From contig NVWQ02000016.1 of assembly GCA_002733715.2 (NCBI GenBank), forward strand, positions 1 to 64,000: a DNA stretch of 64,000 nucleotides. The letters run 5' to 3'. The notes below the pieces were generated by a model that was given only the letters and a program-made list of their open reading frames with translations, was not told the origin of the DNA and did no database searches. A program made the translations under genes and the position numbers. Position 1 is the first letter of the stretch. Each line of letters opens with the position of its first letter. Shown here in pieces: positions 8,322-16,188 of the stretch. The DNA is from Methylophaga sp. GTDB taxonomy: Bacteria > Pseudomonadota > Gammaproteobacteria > Nitrosococcales > Methylophagaceae.

Positions 8322-8963
8322 TCAACCTTCAATAATTCCGTGTCGAATGGCTAATCTCACCAACTCAACAGGACTATTAACCTCTAATTTTTGTTTTAAT
8401 AATGTTTGATAATTCGCTACGGTTTTTTGACCAATATTGAGTAATTTGGCAATTTCATCCACCACCTTACCTTCAGCAAGAAGGCGAAATATTTCAAACT
8501 CCCGTGCTGTCAATTTCTGAGTCGGATTATCATCACCCGACATACTTTGTAAGGCTATTTTCTGCGCCATATCAGCACTAAGATAGTTTTTACCCGCTGC
8601 TACCAGACGCACTGCATTGACTAAGTCTTCCGCGTCCCCAGATTTTGCAACATATCCTACTGCGCCCGATGTTAACGCCTGCGTCGCAAAGGTTGCATTT
8701 TCATGCATTGAGAAAATAATTATTTTTGCATTATTATAACGTGCAATAATCCTCCGTAAGGCCTCAAGCCCACCCATGCCCGGCATAGACATATCCATTA
8801 TCAATACATCAGGTAAACACTCGCCAAACACTCGATATGCTTGCTCGCCACTTTCCGCTTCAGCCACGACCTCAATTCCATCATGCTGCTCTAATAACCG
8901 CCGCACGCCTGATCGCACAACCGCATGGTCATCCGTTAACAATACCCGTATAGATGTACTCAT
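8322..8963 (-). CDS. NarL/FixJ-family response regulator 2
   Basis: The 213-residue protein has a receiver domain (LLTDDHAVVRSG, phospho-acceptor Asp in VLIMDMSMPG, Lys in VAKSGD) and a C-terminal LuxR-type helix-turn-helix (LTAREFEIFRLLAEGKVVDEIAKLLNIGQKTV). Its ATG overlaps the kinase stop by four bases. It resembles the MxaB/MoxX type of regulators that control methanol dehydrogenase genes in other methylotrophs, and is a candidate binder of the AGGA/TCCT operator. It is a paralogue of response regulator 1 at 13032-13667, with clear similarity throughout. Confidence 0.88.
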   Translation of the reverse strand: MSTSIRVLLTDDHAVVRSGVRRLLEQHDGIEVVAEAESGEQAYRVFGECLPDVLIMDMSMPGMGGLEALRRIIARYNNAKIIIFSMHENATFATQALTSGAVGYVAKSGDAEDLVNAVRLVAAGKNYLSADMAQKIALQSMSGDDNPTQKLTAREFEIFRLLAEGKVVDEIAKLLNIGQKTVANYQTLLKQKLEVNSPVELVRLAIRHGIIEG

Positions 8964-10312
8964 TTTTCACCTCTAGTTATACATGGCAATTCAATATTCA
9001 CTTGGGTTCCTTTATTTGGGAATGCCACAATCTCTAACACGCCGGCCAACCCTTCTACACGTTCTCGCATACCCGGCAATCCAAACCCTGTTGTTCTAAT
9101 AGATGTGTCAAAACCTTGTCCATCATCACTGACTGACAAAAAAATCAGTTGGTTTTTTTGACTCAGAATAATCTGAATATTTTCTGCTCGCGCATGCCTA
9201 GAAATATTGGTCAAACATTCCTGAACAAGACGATATAGTGTGATCAGTACTGCTTCGTCATAATCAGAAAACAGTCCTTCAATACTATATTTCACCGTAA
9301 TATCTTTATGGCGTTGCTTCCAACCATTAATTAATTCTTGCAAAGCGGCTTCTAAACCTAACTCATCCAAACCACTAGGGCGAAGTCGTTGCAAAATATT
9401 ATGCACAATATCCATCATCTGACGTGCTACGGTATCAATAGCTGATGCGCTCTCTTTAGAAGCTTCAATTGTTTTTGCTTTCAAAATAGCAGAGGCATCA
9501 ACATGAATAGCGGTTAAATGCTGACCAATTTCATCATGTAATTCTCTAGCAAGGTTTTTACGTTCCTCTTCTTGAACCTGAATCATTTGCTGGGTCAGAT
9601 GACGGTTATCGGCAATACTTTCTTCTAGCGTATTGGCCATCACATTAAATTTATCACTGATACGGCTTAACTCAGGCAAGGTAAACTTGGGTAACCTTGC
9701 CTCTAATTTACCTGATTCTAAATCTGTTAATGCCTCTAAAATATTATCAATCGGGCGCAAAGCTCGACCAACGAAATAATAAATAAGAATATTCACAACA
9801 ATAAAGAATATACCTACAAATATCAGCATGCCTTGCATTTCTTCCCATACTTCCGCTATTTCATAAGAAGGATCCGGGGTGATCACTAATTCACCTACAA
9901 TCCTGCCACCTCGATATACCATCCGCTTTGTTATCGGCATTTCATCGGTAACAGTATCCATCATGCTTACAAACCATTTTGGCGGAGCATCATCAGATGG
10001 CCTGGACTGATTGGTATCACGTAGTCGCCCGTGTGCATCATAAAAATCTATTTTCAGGTGACGTACATCGGTTAATTTATTTAACTGAAAAGTGCTTCCT
10101 GAGCCAACATAAGCAGGAGAGACTTGCCCAGAATTAAGGCTATACGCTAGAATTTCAGAATCTAGCATATGTAATGCCAAAATTGCCGTTGAGGCAATTT
10201 CAGCTTGAACATTGCCACGAGCATTTTGAATTGTAAACATCCCACCACCAATAATAAGTGTTAAAAACAACAACACGGTTATAATCAGGTTTATACGTAA
10301 CTTTAGATTCAT
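8960..10312 (-). CDS. NarX-type sensor histidine kinase 2
   Basis: This is a 450-residue membrane kinase with a first transmembrane helix at 7-27, a periplasmic sensor of about 120 residues and a second helix near 153-175. A HAMP domain follows, then a HisKA_3 dimerisation box (EERKNLARELHDEIGQHLTAI, with the phospho-accepting His) and an HATPase_c domain ending near 445 (DDGQGFD, GFGLPGMRERVEGL). There is no PAS domain, unlike kinase 1. It pairs with response regulator 2 through a four-base overlap. The signal sensed is unknown. Location next to pqqA and xoxF suggests control of methanol oxidation, as with MoxY/MxaY in other methylotrophs. Confidence 0.88.
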   Translation of the reverse strand: MNLKLRINLIITVLLFLTLIIGGGMFTIQNARGNVQAEIASTAILALHMLDSEILAYSLNSGQVSPAYVGSGSTFQLNKLTDVRHLKIDFYDAHGRLRDTNQSRPSDDAPPKWFVSMMDTVTDEMPITKRMVYRGGRIVGELVITPDPSYEIAEVWEEMQGMLIFVGIFFIVVNILIYYFVGRALRPIDNILEALTDLESGKLEARLPKFTLPELSRISDKFNVMANTLEESIADNRHLTQQMIQVQEEERKNLARELHDEIGQHLTAIHVDASAILKAKTIEASKESASAIDTVARQMMDIVHNILQRLRPSGLDELGLEAALQELINGWKQRHKDITVKYSIEGLFSDYDEAVLITLYRLVQECLTNISRHARAENIQIILSQKNQLIFLSVSDDGQGFDTSIRTTGFGLPGMRERVEGLAGVLEIVAFPNKGTQVNIELPCITRGEK

Positions 10313-10420
10313 TTAATTCAATTCATAAATAACATCAGGTAGTTTAAATAAATACACCTTAAATCAATATAGGATTTTCTCCTATTAGGAAGGAGGGCTC
10401 GTTAATTTTTAGGCAAAAAA

Positions 10421-10452
10421 AAAGCCCTGATACTTTTCAGTATCAGGGCTTT
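10421..10452 (-). terminator. Strong terminator after pqqA copy 1
   Basis: A 14-bp perfect stem (AAAGCCCTGATACT with its complement) and a 4-base loop are followed on the minus strand by nine T residues. It begins 17 bases after the pqqA stop, so pqqA is probably a short single-gene transcript. Confidence 0.9.
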
Positions 10453-10469
10453 TCGGATTAAGCTTTTGC

Positions 10470-10541
10470 TTAACGGTTGCAAATGTACATTGTTACTTCA
10501 AAACCGAAACGCATATCTGAATATTCTGGTGTAGTCCACAT
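10470..10541 (-). CDS. pqqA: PQQ precursor peptide PqqA, copy 1
   Basis: This is a 23-codon gene, too short for the ORF track. The peptide starts [16 protein letters not shown] and ends MYICNR. It has the E-V-T-M-Y segment in which PqqE cross-links the glutamate and tyrosine that become PQQ. An AGAGGT ribosome site lies nine bases before the ATG. It has its own promoter, operator and terminator. The pqqB-E genes are not in this window, so the precursor is encoded apart from the rest of the pathway. The coding sequence is base-for-base identical to the second copy. Confidence 0.95.
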   Translation of the reverse strand: MWTTPEYSDMRFGFEVTMYICNR

Positions 10542-10608
10542 AATAAATACCTCTAATAATTAAGTTTAAATTCTTTAACCGAAACACTTTCCAGCTTTCA
10601 CAGTTCCC

Positions 10609-10673
10609 ACTATACGGAGATGTTCAATAAGCTGTTAGCGGAAAAACCCTGAATGCACTCAGGATATTCCTGA
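10609..10673 (-). promoter_or_regulatory. pqqA copy 1 promoter and operator
   Basis: The minus strand reads AGGA, two bases, ATCCT, ten bases, AGGG, seven bases (TTTTTCC), then 25 bases to the -10 box TATAGT (10614-10609). CTAACA lies 18 bases before the -10 box as a weak -35. The inverted repeats resemble a two-dimer activator site. The -10 box is 67 bases upstream of the start codon. Confidence 0.7.
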
Positions 10674-10679
10674 ATCAAT

Positions 10680-12035
10680 TTAATCAGACACTGGCTCCCG
10701 CATAGTTACAAATTCTTCTGCTGCTGTCGGATGAATACCTACTGTGGCATCAAAATCTGCCTTAGTTGCCCCAGCTTTAATCGCAATTGCTATGCCTTGC
10801 ATAATTTCACCCGCATCGGCACCCACCATATGCACACCAATCACTTTATCCGTATCAGCATCAACTAACAATTTCATTAGTGTACGTTCTTGTGAACCAC
10901 TAATTGTATGCTTCATTGATCGAAATTCAGATCGATATTTCACTACATTCGGATATTTAGCCCTTGCCTGCTCTTCCGTCATGCCTACTGTGCCGATATT
11001 AGGCTGACAGAATACTGTAGTTGCAATATTGCTATAGTCCATTTCACACGCTTCATTATTATAAAGTGATTTTGCCAATGCCATGCCTTCTGCCAAGGCA
11101 ACGGGCGTTAACGCCATGCCGGGTGTCATATCCCCTAAGGCATAAATACTTTTTTCACTGGTTTGAAAATCATTGTTAACGGCAACATGTCCAGACTTAG
11201 TCAACGTTATATTGACATTTTCTAAGCCTAAATTAGCTAATTGTGGCTTGCGACCCGTGGCATATAACACTACATCGGCCACTATTTCGCCCCCTTCTTT
11301 TAATTTGACCTTCAACGTGCCGTCACTTAGTTTTTCAATGGCATCAACATGTGTTTTATAGCGTAAATTTATGCCCTTTTTAGTCATTTCAGTTGCGGCA
11401 AATTGACGAATTTCTTCATCAAAACCATCTAAAATGTGATCGCCACGATGTAATTGCGTCACTTGCGATGCCATGCCATTAAAGATCCCTGCAAATTCAA
11501 CAGCAATATAACCTCCACCCACGACGACAAGTCGTTTAGGGAATGCTGCTAAGTCAAAGATCTCATTTGACGATAAAACATATTCATTGCCTGGAAAATC
11601 AGGGATAAAAGGTTGTCCGCCTACAGCTAACAAAATACGTTCAGCTGTATAGTGCTTGCCTGCCACCTCAACCGTATGGGCATCAATAATTCGTCCGCGA
11701 CCTTTTTTCAAGTCAACATTCGCACGATCTAAAATACCACCATAAATACCGTTTAGTCGGCTGATCTCAGATGATTTATTTTCGCGTAATTTTGCCCAAT
11801 CAAAGCTTGCTTTTCCTGACTGCCAGCCAAAACCTGCACTTTCTCTAAAATGTGCTGAATATTCAGAGGCGTAGACATATAGTTTTTTAGGTACACAACC
11901 GACATTTACGCAAGTACCACCTAAATATAGATCTTCACATATTGCTACACGTGCGCCATATGATGCCGACATTCTACTGGCTCGCACGCCACCTGAACCC
12001 GCACCTATCACAAATAAATCATAATCGTATTGCAT
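10680..12035 (-). CDS. gor: Glutathione-disulfide reductase
   Basis: The enzyme has 451 residues. An N-terminal FAD-binding motif (FVIGAGSGGVRASR) precedes the redox-active disulfide GGTCVNVGCVPKK. A NADPH-binding Rossmann motif follows (VVVGGGYIAVEFAG, with arginine-containing LHRGD after it). The C-terminal interface domain contains HPTAAEE, with the proton-relay His/Glu. It reduces glutathione disulfide with NADPH in the cytoplasm. The adjacent upstream gene is a peroxiredoxin, so the two likely form a glutathione-dependent peroxide-removal pair, although a terminator lies between them. The length is normal for the family. Confidence 0.92.
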   Translation of the reverse strand: MQYDYDLFVIGAGSGGVRASRMSASYGARVAICEDLYLGGTCVNVGCVPKKLYVYASEYSAHFRESAGFGWQSGKASFDWAKLRENKSSEISRLNGIYGGILDRANVDLKKGRGRIIDAHTVEVAGKHYTAERILLAVGGQPFIPDFPGNEYVLSSNEIFDLAAFPKRLVVVGGGYIAVEFAGIFNGMASQVTQLHRGDHILDGFDEEIRQFAATEMTKKGINLRYKTHVDAIEKLSDGTLKVKLKEGGEIVADVVLYATGRKPQLANLGLENVNITLTKSGHVAVNNDFQTSEKSIYALGDMTPGMALTPVALAEGMALAKSLYNNEACEMDYSNIATTVFCQPNIGTVGMTEEQARAKYPNVVKYRSEFRSMKHTISGSQERTLMKLLVDADTDKVIGVHMVGADAGEIMQGIAIAIKAGATKADFDATVGIHPTAAEEFVTMREPVSD

Positions 12036-12063
12036 TCTATTGATTTCCTAAGTTATGAAAGGT

Positions 12064-12090
12064 AAAGGCATCGACTAAGTCGATGCCTTT
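12064..12090 (-). terminator. Terminator between peroxiredoxin and glutathione reductase genes
   Basis: AAAGGCATCGACT and GTCGATGCCTTT pair in a 12-bp stem with a very short loop. It lies just after the peroxiredoxin stop. The following T-run is short, so read-through into gor is possible. Confidence 0.7.
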
Positions 12091-12102
12091 ATTTAACACT
12101 AT

Positions 12103-12618
12103 TTATAATGCATTCAACATCGTGTCTACGTCACTTACTTCAAACGGATCATCAGGGCAATTGTCCATCAAACCCGGTTCAGCAAATAGCTGTTTAATTT
12201 CACCATCAACTACATGCATTGAATAACGCCATGTACGATGACCAAAACCTAGATTTTCTTTCTTCACTAACATGCCCATCAAACGTGTGAAGTCACCATT
12301 ACCATCAGGTAACATTTTCACTTTCTCAACACCTAAATTTTTAGACCACTGGAACATAGTGAAAGCATCATTCACGCTTAAACAATAAACTTCATCAACA
12401 CCTTTTGCTTTTAGCTCGTCATATTTAGCTTCGAAGCCGGGTAGATGGGTGCTTGAACACGTTGGTGTGAATGCACCCGGTAGTGCTAGCACAACAATAC
12501 TTTTTCCTTTAAAGATATCGCTTGATGTAACATCCTGCCAGCGGAATGGATTATCGCCACCTAAGCTTGCATCACGAACGCGCGTTTTGAATGTAATTTC
12601 TGGTACTTGTGTTGTCAT
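12103..12618 (-). CDS. Peroxiredoxin of the Prx5 type
   Basis: This 171-residue AhpC/TSA-fold protein has the peroxidatic cysteine in GAFTPTCSSTHLPGF, the Prx5 signature. The later segments VNDAFTMFQWSKNLG and FGHRTWRYSMHVVDG are also typical of Prx5. It reduces hydrogen peroxide or organic peroxides in the cytoplasm. Prx5 relatives often use glutathione/glutaredoxin, which fits the gor gene directly downstream. No glutaredoxin domain is fused, unlike the Haemophilus-type hybrid. It lies between the two pqqA genes. Confidence 0.9.
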   Translation of the reverse strand: MTTQVPEITFKTRVRDASLGGDNPFRWQDVTSSDIFKGKSIVVLALPGAFTPTCSSTHLPGFEAKYDELKAKGVDEVYCLSVNDAFTMFQWSKNLGVEKVKMLPDGNGDFTRLMGMLVKKENLGFGHRTWRYSMHVVDGEIKQLFAEPGLMDNCPDDPFEVSDVDTMLNAL

Positions 12619-12786
12619 TTCTGTTTCCTCATTTAATTATCGTTTAATTTACTATGACTGCAACTCCAATTATCACGGCTATGGCTGCAACCAGTGGGAT
12701 ATTATTGAGGAAACACCCATTATTGTAAAACAAGTTATTTCTATTTATTTAATCGCTTTTTTCGATTATAGAGTTTAAAGCAAAAA

Positions 12787-12818
12787 AAAGCCCCGATACT
12801 TTTCAGTACCGGGGCTTT
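12787..12818 (-). terminator. Strong terminator after pqqA copy 2
   Basis: A GCCCCG-rich 13-bp stem with one G-T pair and the same 4-base loop as copy 1 is followed on the minus strand by eight T residues. It is nearly identical to the copy 1 terminator, so the duplicated unit includes the terminator. Confidence 0.9.
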
Positions 12819-12834
12819 TCGATTTAGCTTTTGC

Positions 12835-12906
12835 TTAACGGTTGCAAATGTACATTGTTACTTCAAAACCGAAACGCATATCTGAATATTCTGGTGTAGT
12901 CCACAT
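12835..12906 (-). CDS. pqqA: PQQ precursor peptide PqqA, copy 2
   Basis: This second 23-codon pqqA is identical in nucleotide sequence to the copy at 10470-10541 and encodes the same E-V-T-M-Y cross-linking segment. The ribosome-site region (AGAGGTAAT) is also shared, while the sequence between ribosome site and operator has diverged. It lies directly downstream of response regulator 1. Two precursor genes would raise PqqA supply. PqqA copies near dehydrogenase genes are known in other methylotrophs, but identical coding regions with diverged flanks imply selection or gene conversion. Confidence 0.95.
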   Translation of the reverse strand: MWTTPEYSDMRFGFEVTMYICNR

Positions 12907-12959
12907 AATAATTACCTCTAATAAGTTAATCGAAAACCTTTCTGGCTTCCATGGATGAC

Positions 12960-13024
12960 ACTTTACTCGCCTAGAGAAGTGAGTGTTAGAGGAAAAATCC
13001 TGATGTCACTCAGGATTTTCCTGA
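12960..13024 (-). promoter_or_regulatory. pqqA copy 2 promoter and operator
   Basis: The minus strand reads TCAGGA, AAA, TCCTGA, GTGACA, TCAGGA, TTTTTCC, then 25 bases to the -10 box TAAAGT (12965-12960), with CTAACA 18 bases before it. Both inverted repeats are perfect here, making this the clearest copy of the operator. It partly precedes the stop of response regulator 1, so pqqA is transcribed separately from, or in addition to, that gene. Confidence 0.72.
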
Positions 13025-13031
13025 GCATCCT

Positions 13032-13667
13032 TTATGCATCCAATACACCACTACGAATAGCTAGCCTAGCTAACTCGGCAGAATTCGACACATTTAATTT
13101 TTGCCTAATATTAGTGTGGTGCGTCCCTACAGTTTTAGGGCTCAAACTAAGAATATCAGCAATTTCATTGACACTTTTTCCTTCTGCAAGCAATCTGAAT
13201 ACCTCAAATTCGCGCTGACTTAACACCTCTAACACATTGTCAGCCCCCGTAAGTTTCTGCATCGCTATTTGCTGGGCTATTTCAGGGTCAATAGACATCT
13301 TACCTTGAGCCACTAGCGCTAGCGCTTTAATCATTTCTTCCGGTGCACTACGTTTAGGGATAAACCCTTTGGCCCCAGCCTGCAAGGCCCGCGTGGTAAA
13401 AATACTATCTTCATGAACACTCAGTACTAAAATACGAGCATCAGGATATCGTGCAATAATTCGCTCAATAGCACCAATTCCACCAATGCCAGGCATTGAA
13501 ATATCCATCACCACTGCATCAGGTTTATGTTTTGCATAATCTTGCACAGCCTGCTCACCACTGCCAGCCTCAGCAATCACTATGAATTGTTCATTGTCTT
13601 CCAGCAGTCGCCGAAACCCAGCACGAACCAGTTCATGATCATCTACTAATAATATTGTTGTTGTCAT
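13032..13667 (-). CDS. NarL/FixJ-family response regulator 1
   Basis: The 211-residue protein has a receiver domain (LLVDDHELVRAGFRRLL, phospho-acceptor Asp in AVVMDISMPG, FIPKRS with the conserved Lys) and a LuxR-type DNA-binding domain (LSQREFEVFRLLAEGKSVNEIADILSLSPKTVGTHH). The ATG overlaps the kinase 1 stop by four bases. It is closely related to response regulator 2. The stop lies just upstream of the pqqA copy 2 operator, so it is a natural candidate to bind that site. Confidence 0.88.
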   Translation of the reverse strand: MTTTILLVDDHELVRAGFRRLLEDNEQFIVIAEAGSGEQAVQDYAKHKPDAVVMDISMPGIGGIGAIERIIARYPDARILVLSVHEDSIFTTRALQAGAKGFIPKRSAPEEMIKALALVAQGKMSIDPEIAQQIAMQKLTGADNVLEVLSQREFEVFRLLAEGKSVNEIADILSLSPKTVGTHHTNIRQKLNVSNSAELARLAIRSGVLDA

Positions 13668-15376
13668 AGTGTTTTATCTGCTCCTAGCGGTATAGTGACA
13701 CATATAGTCACACCATCGCCTAATGCACTTTCTAATTGAAAAGTTCCACCCAAGCTTTGTGCTCGTTCCCTCATGCCTAACAAACCAAAATCAACATCAG
13801 AATGAAAATCTAATATTTCCATACCTTTGCCATCATCAGCAATAACTATTTTCAGTTGTTGGCCTTGTTCTTCATCAAATTCATTGCTTACTGAAACAGT
13901 TAGTTCAGTTGCATTTGCATGCCGTACTGCATTGGTAATCGATTCTTGTACTACTCGAAATACTGTCATATTCATCATTTCATTTAAATGATCGAGCTTT
14001 CCTGTACAAGATAACTTAAAAGCGATATCCGGCTGTCTAATTTGCCATGCAGAAATACTTTCTTCTAGCGTTGCCAACAGGCCCAAATCGTCCAGTGGAC
14101 TAGGCCGTAATCGTGTAATCATATTATGCACAACATCATAAATATGGCTTGCAACATCAATTATCGCCTGCGCACTAGCAAATACTTTTGGCTCATTATC
14201 AACAGTCCGATTACGGATGAGTACTGCATCTGTTTTAATAGCCGTCAAACATTGACCTAGTTCATCATGTAATTCACGCGCCAAATGCCGACGCTCATTT
14301 TCCTGTACTTCAGACATGTGTTGTGCCAACAACCGTGTTTCTCGAAGTTGATTTTCTGCTGCCTCGGCTTGTTTATGTTCGGTAATATCTCGCAGAGTAC
14401 AAATCACTCCGCTCACGTTCCGGTCGGTATCTAATAAAGGCACTGTCGATAATAATATTGACAAACTTTCTGTATCTGAAATCGGTAAGCTTGTTTCTAA
14501 ATTTTCAACTATCTTATAGCTTTGTAAAATCTCGGTAATTTTCTTTTGGTTTACCGTAAAACCTAAGCTTGCTAATTCAAGCCCCAACAATGAAGATGCT
14601 TTTTGATTAAGTAACTGCTCTGCCGCGGGGTTACACAGCATGATTCGTCCGGCATTATCTAACGATAAAATCGAATCACCAGATTGCTGAACCAAAACAG
14701 CTAACCGCCTATTTTCCTCCATACTTTGTTCTAGTGTTTGCCCCATTTGATTAAATGTTTGGCTAATTTTATTCATTTCTGGCAAAGAAAAACTCGGCAG
14801 CCGTAAATGAAGATCGCCGCGCTCAAAACCAGATAATGCAGTCAATAAACGCTGTAGAGGTCGCATCAATCGACCAACACCCCAATATAAAAACATGCTG
14901 GTCAACACAAAAATAGCCAACCCTAATGTCAGAATATTTCGAATATCTAACCAACGTTCGCCTATTTCGTTAATAGGGGCGGCATAAATAACCATGTGCC
15001 CAGCACCAAAGCGTTTCGTCAAAGGCCTTACCTTTGGCAATAACAGCTTCACAAACCAATCAGGAGGCTCAACAGTTTTATATTTTTTGGGTTCGCCTTC
15101 AAACAGCAACCCTTGTGAATCAAACAATAAAATATGTAGGCTTCGAATTTCACTTAAGGCCTTAACAAGATCCTGTAAATTCTCATATACATTGACTTCT
15201 CGATTTAAGTTACCAGACAATGAGACAGTGATTATGCGTGCAGCAGAGGCCATTGTATCTTCCATTTCGAACTGCACCGATTGGCGTGCATTAGAAATTA
15301 GCACCGACGTTGTTGCTAATAAAGATGCCAATAACAATAAGGCAAAGAATAACGTTACTCTTAGTTTTAGACTCAT
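13664..15376 (-). CDS. NarX-type sensor histidine kinase 1 with PAS domain
   Basis: The kinase has 570 residues: transmembrane helices near 8-28 and 150-172 flank a periplasmic domain, then HAMP (to about 225) and a PAS domain (LVQQSGDSILSLDNAGRIMLCNPAAEQLL, about 226-345). The HisKA_3 H-box is NERRHLARELHDELGQCLTAI and the HATPase_c domain contains IADDGKGME and DFGLLGMRERAQSLGG. It is a paralogue of kinase 2 with an added PAS module. It starts 10 bases after the soxZ stop and is probably in the same transcript as soxYZ. This links a sulfur-carrier pair to the methanol-oxidation regulatory block. Confidence 0.88.
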   Translation of the reverse strand: MSLKLRVTLFFALLLLASLLATTSVLISNARQSVQFEMEDTMASAARIITVSLSGNLNREVNVYENLQDLVKALSEIRSLHILLFDSQGLLFEGEPKKYKTVEPPDWFVKLLLPKVRPLTKRFGAGHMVIYAAPINEIGERWLDIRNILTLGLAIFVLTSMFLYWGVGRLMRPLQRLLTALSGFERGDLHLRLPSFSLPEMNKISQTFNQMGQTLEQSMEENRRLAVLVQQSGDSILSLDNAGRIMLCNPAAEQLLNQKASSLLGLELASLGFTVNQKKITEILQSYKIVENLETSLPISDTESLSILLSTVPLLDTDRNVSGVICTLRDITEHKQAEAAENQLRETRLLAQHMSEVQENERRHLARELHDELGQCLTAIKTDAVLIRNRTVDNEPKVFASAQAIIDVASHIYDVVHNMITRLRPSPLDDLGLLATLEESISAWQIRQPDIAFKLSCTGKLDHLNEMMNMTVFRVVQESITNAVRHANATELTVSVSNEFDEEQGQQLKIVIADDGKGMEILDFHSDVDFGLLGMRERAQSLGGTFQLESALGDGVTICVTIPLGADKTL

Positions 15377-15385
15377 TGTTTAATT

Positions 15386-15703
15386 TTATTTAACTCGCGT
15401 CTCGGTTAAACCTTTCGCACCCATATTGTCTACCCATCTGATTTCAATCAAATCATTACTTTCGCCGCCCACTAACTGAAAAGAAAAATAAGGGTTACGC
15501 GCTGTAGCTGTGCCGCATTTTATAGTTAATACTTCTTCTTCATTACGCCAGCAACGAATATCTTGAATAAATTCAGCAGGAATAAGTACACCTTCTTTAT
15601 TTTTTGCACGGCCAGTATGCATCGGATGTGCTAATAATAGGCGCACACTAGTATTGCCCTTTTTTAATTTTGCGCGAATACGATCTTTGGAAACTAAGCC
15701 CAT
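15386..15703 (-). CDS. soxZ: Sulfur-carrier complex subunit SoxZ
   Basis: The 105-residue protein matches SoxZ: RIRAKLKKG, LLAHPMHTGRAKNKEG, IPAEFIQDI, GTATARNPYFSFQL and IEIRWVDNMG. I start it at the ATG that overlaps the soxY stop (TAATG) rather than nine bases earlier. SoxZ forms the periplasmic heterodimer with SoxY that carries sulfur intermediates. No soxA, X, B or C gene is in the window, so thiosulfate oxidation cannot be claimed. Solitary SoxYZ-type carriers are known beside quinoprotein dehydrogenase clusters. Confidence 0.88.
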   Translation of the reverse strand: MGLVSKDRIRAKLKKGNTSVRLLLAHPMHTGRAKNKEGVLIPAEFIQDIRCWRNEEEVLTIKCGTATARNPYFSFQLVGGESNDLIEIRWVDNMGAKGLTETRVK

Positions 15704-16188
15704 TAGCCACATCCCCCAATATCAACTTCAACAAAGCGTGAGGTTTTATATAATTTACCTTCTGCACGAATTATGGCTATTACTTGTGAATCTTCTCTTA
15801 TTTTGATCATGCTTTTAAAAGGTAATATAGCCGCAGGCGTTAAATCAAAACTCATTGCCAATGGAAAAGGATTTTTTTCTACTAATACTGCAATACGCTC
15901 AATATTTTCTAAATTACTTTCAATTGCTACTGGAACAGATGCCCCATTCACTGCATAACTCGGGGGAGAACCCACTTTAAAGTTCAATGCTTTATCCGAA
16001 GCAATTTCCGCTTGTCCCACCAAGGACAATAAAGCGTCCTCAACTGTTTCAGAATTAAAGGCATCCGTTGGCCAATGAGCTAATAATCGTTGTGGCACAA
16101 TTAAGCCACTTGCTGCCACCAGTGCCAACGTTGAGGCAGAGATAGCACCTTTTAAAATTGTTCTACGTTGCTGATCTGTTTTAGACAT
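15703..16188 (-). CDS. soxY: Sulfur-carrier subunit SoxY with Tat signal
   Basis: The 161-residue protein has a twin-arginine signal (QQRRTILKGAISASTLALV). Its C-terminus ends DIGGCG, the swinging-arm cysteine to which sulfur is bound in SoxY; the canonical GGCGG is one glycine longer. NPFPLAMSFDLTPAA and SQVIAIIRAEGKLYKTSRFVEV are SoxY-like. It is exported folded with SoxZ. The ATG directly follows the BepA-like protease stop, and the stop overlaps the soxZ start, indicating tight co-translation. Confidence 0.88.
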   Translation of the reverse strand: MSKTDQQRRTILKGAISASTLALVAASGLIVPQRLLAHWPTDAFNSETVEDALLSLVGQAEIASDKALNFKVGSPPSYAVNGASVPVAIESNLENIERIAVLVEKNPFPLAMSFDLTPAAILPFKSMIKIREDSQVIAIIRAEGKLYKTSRFVEVDIGGCG

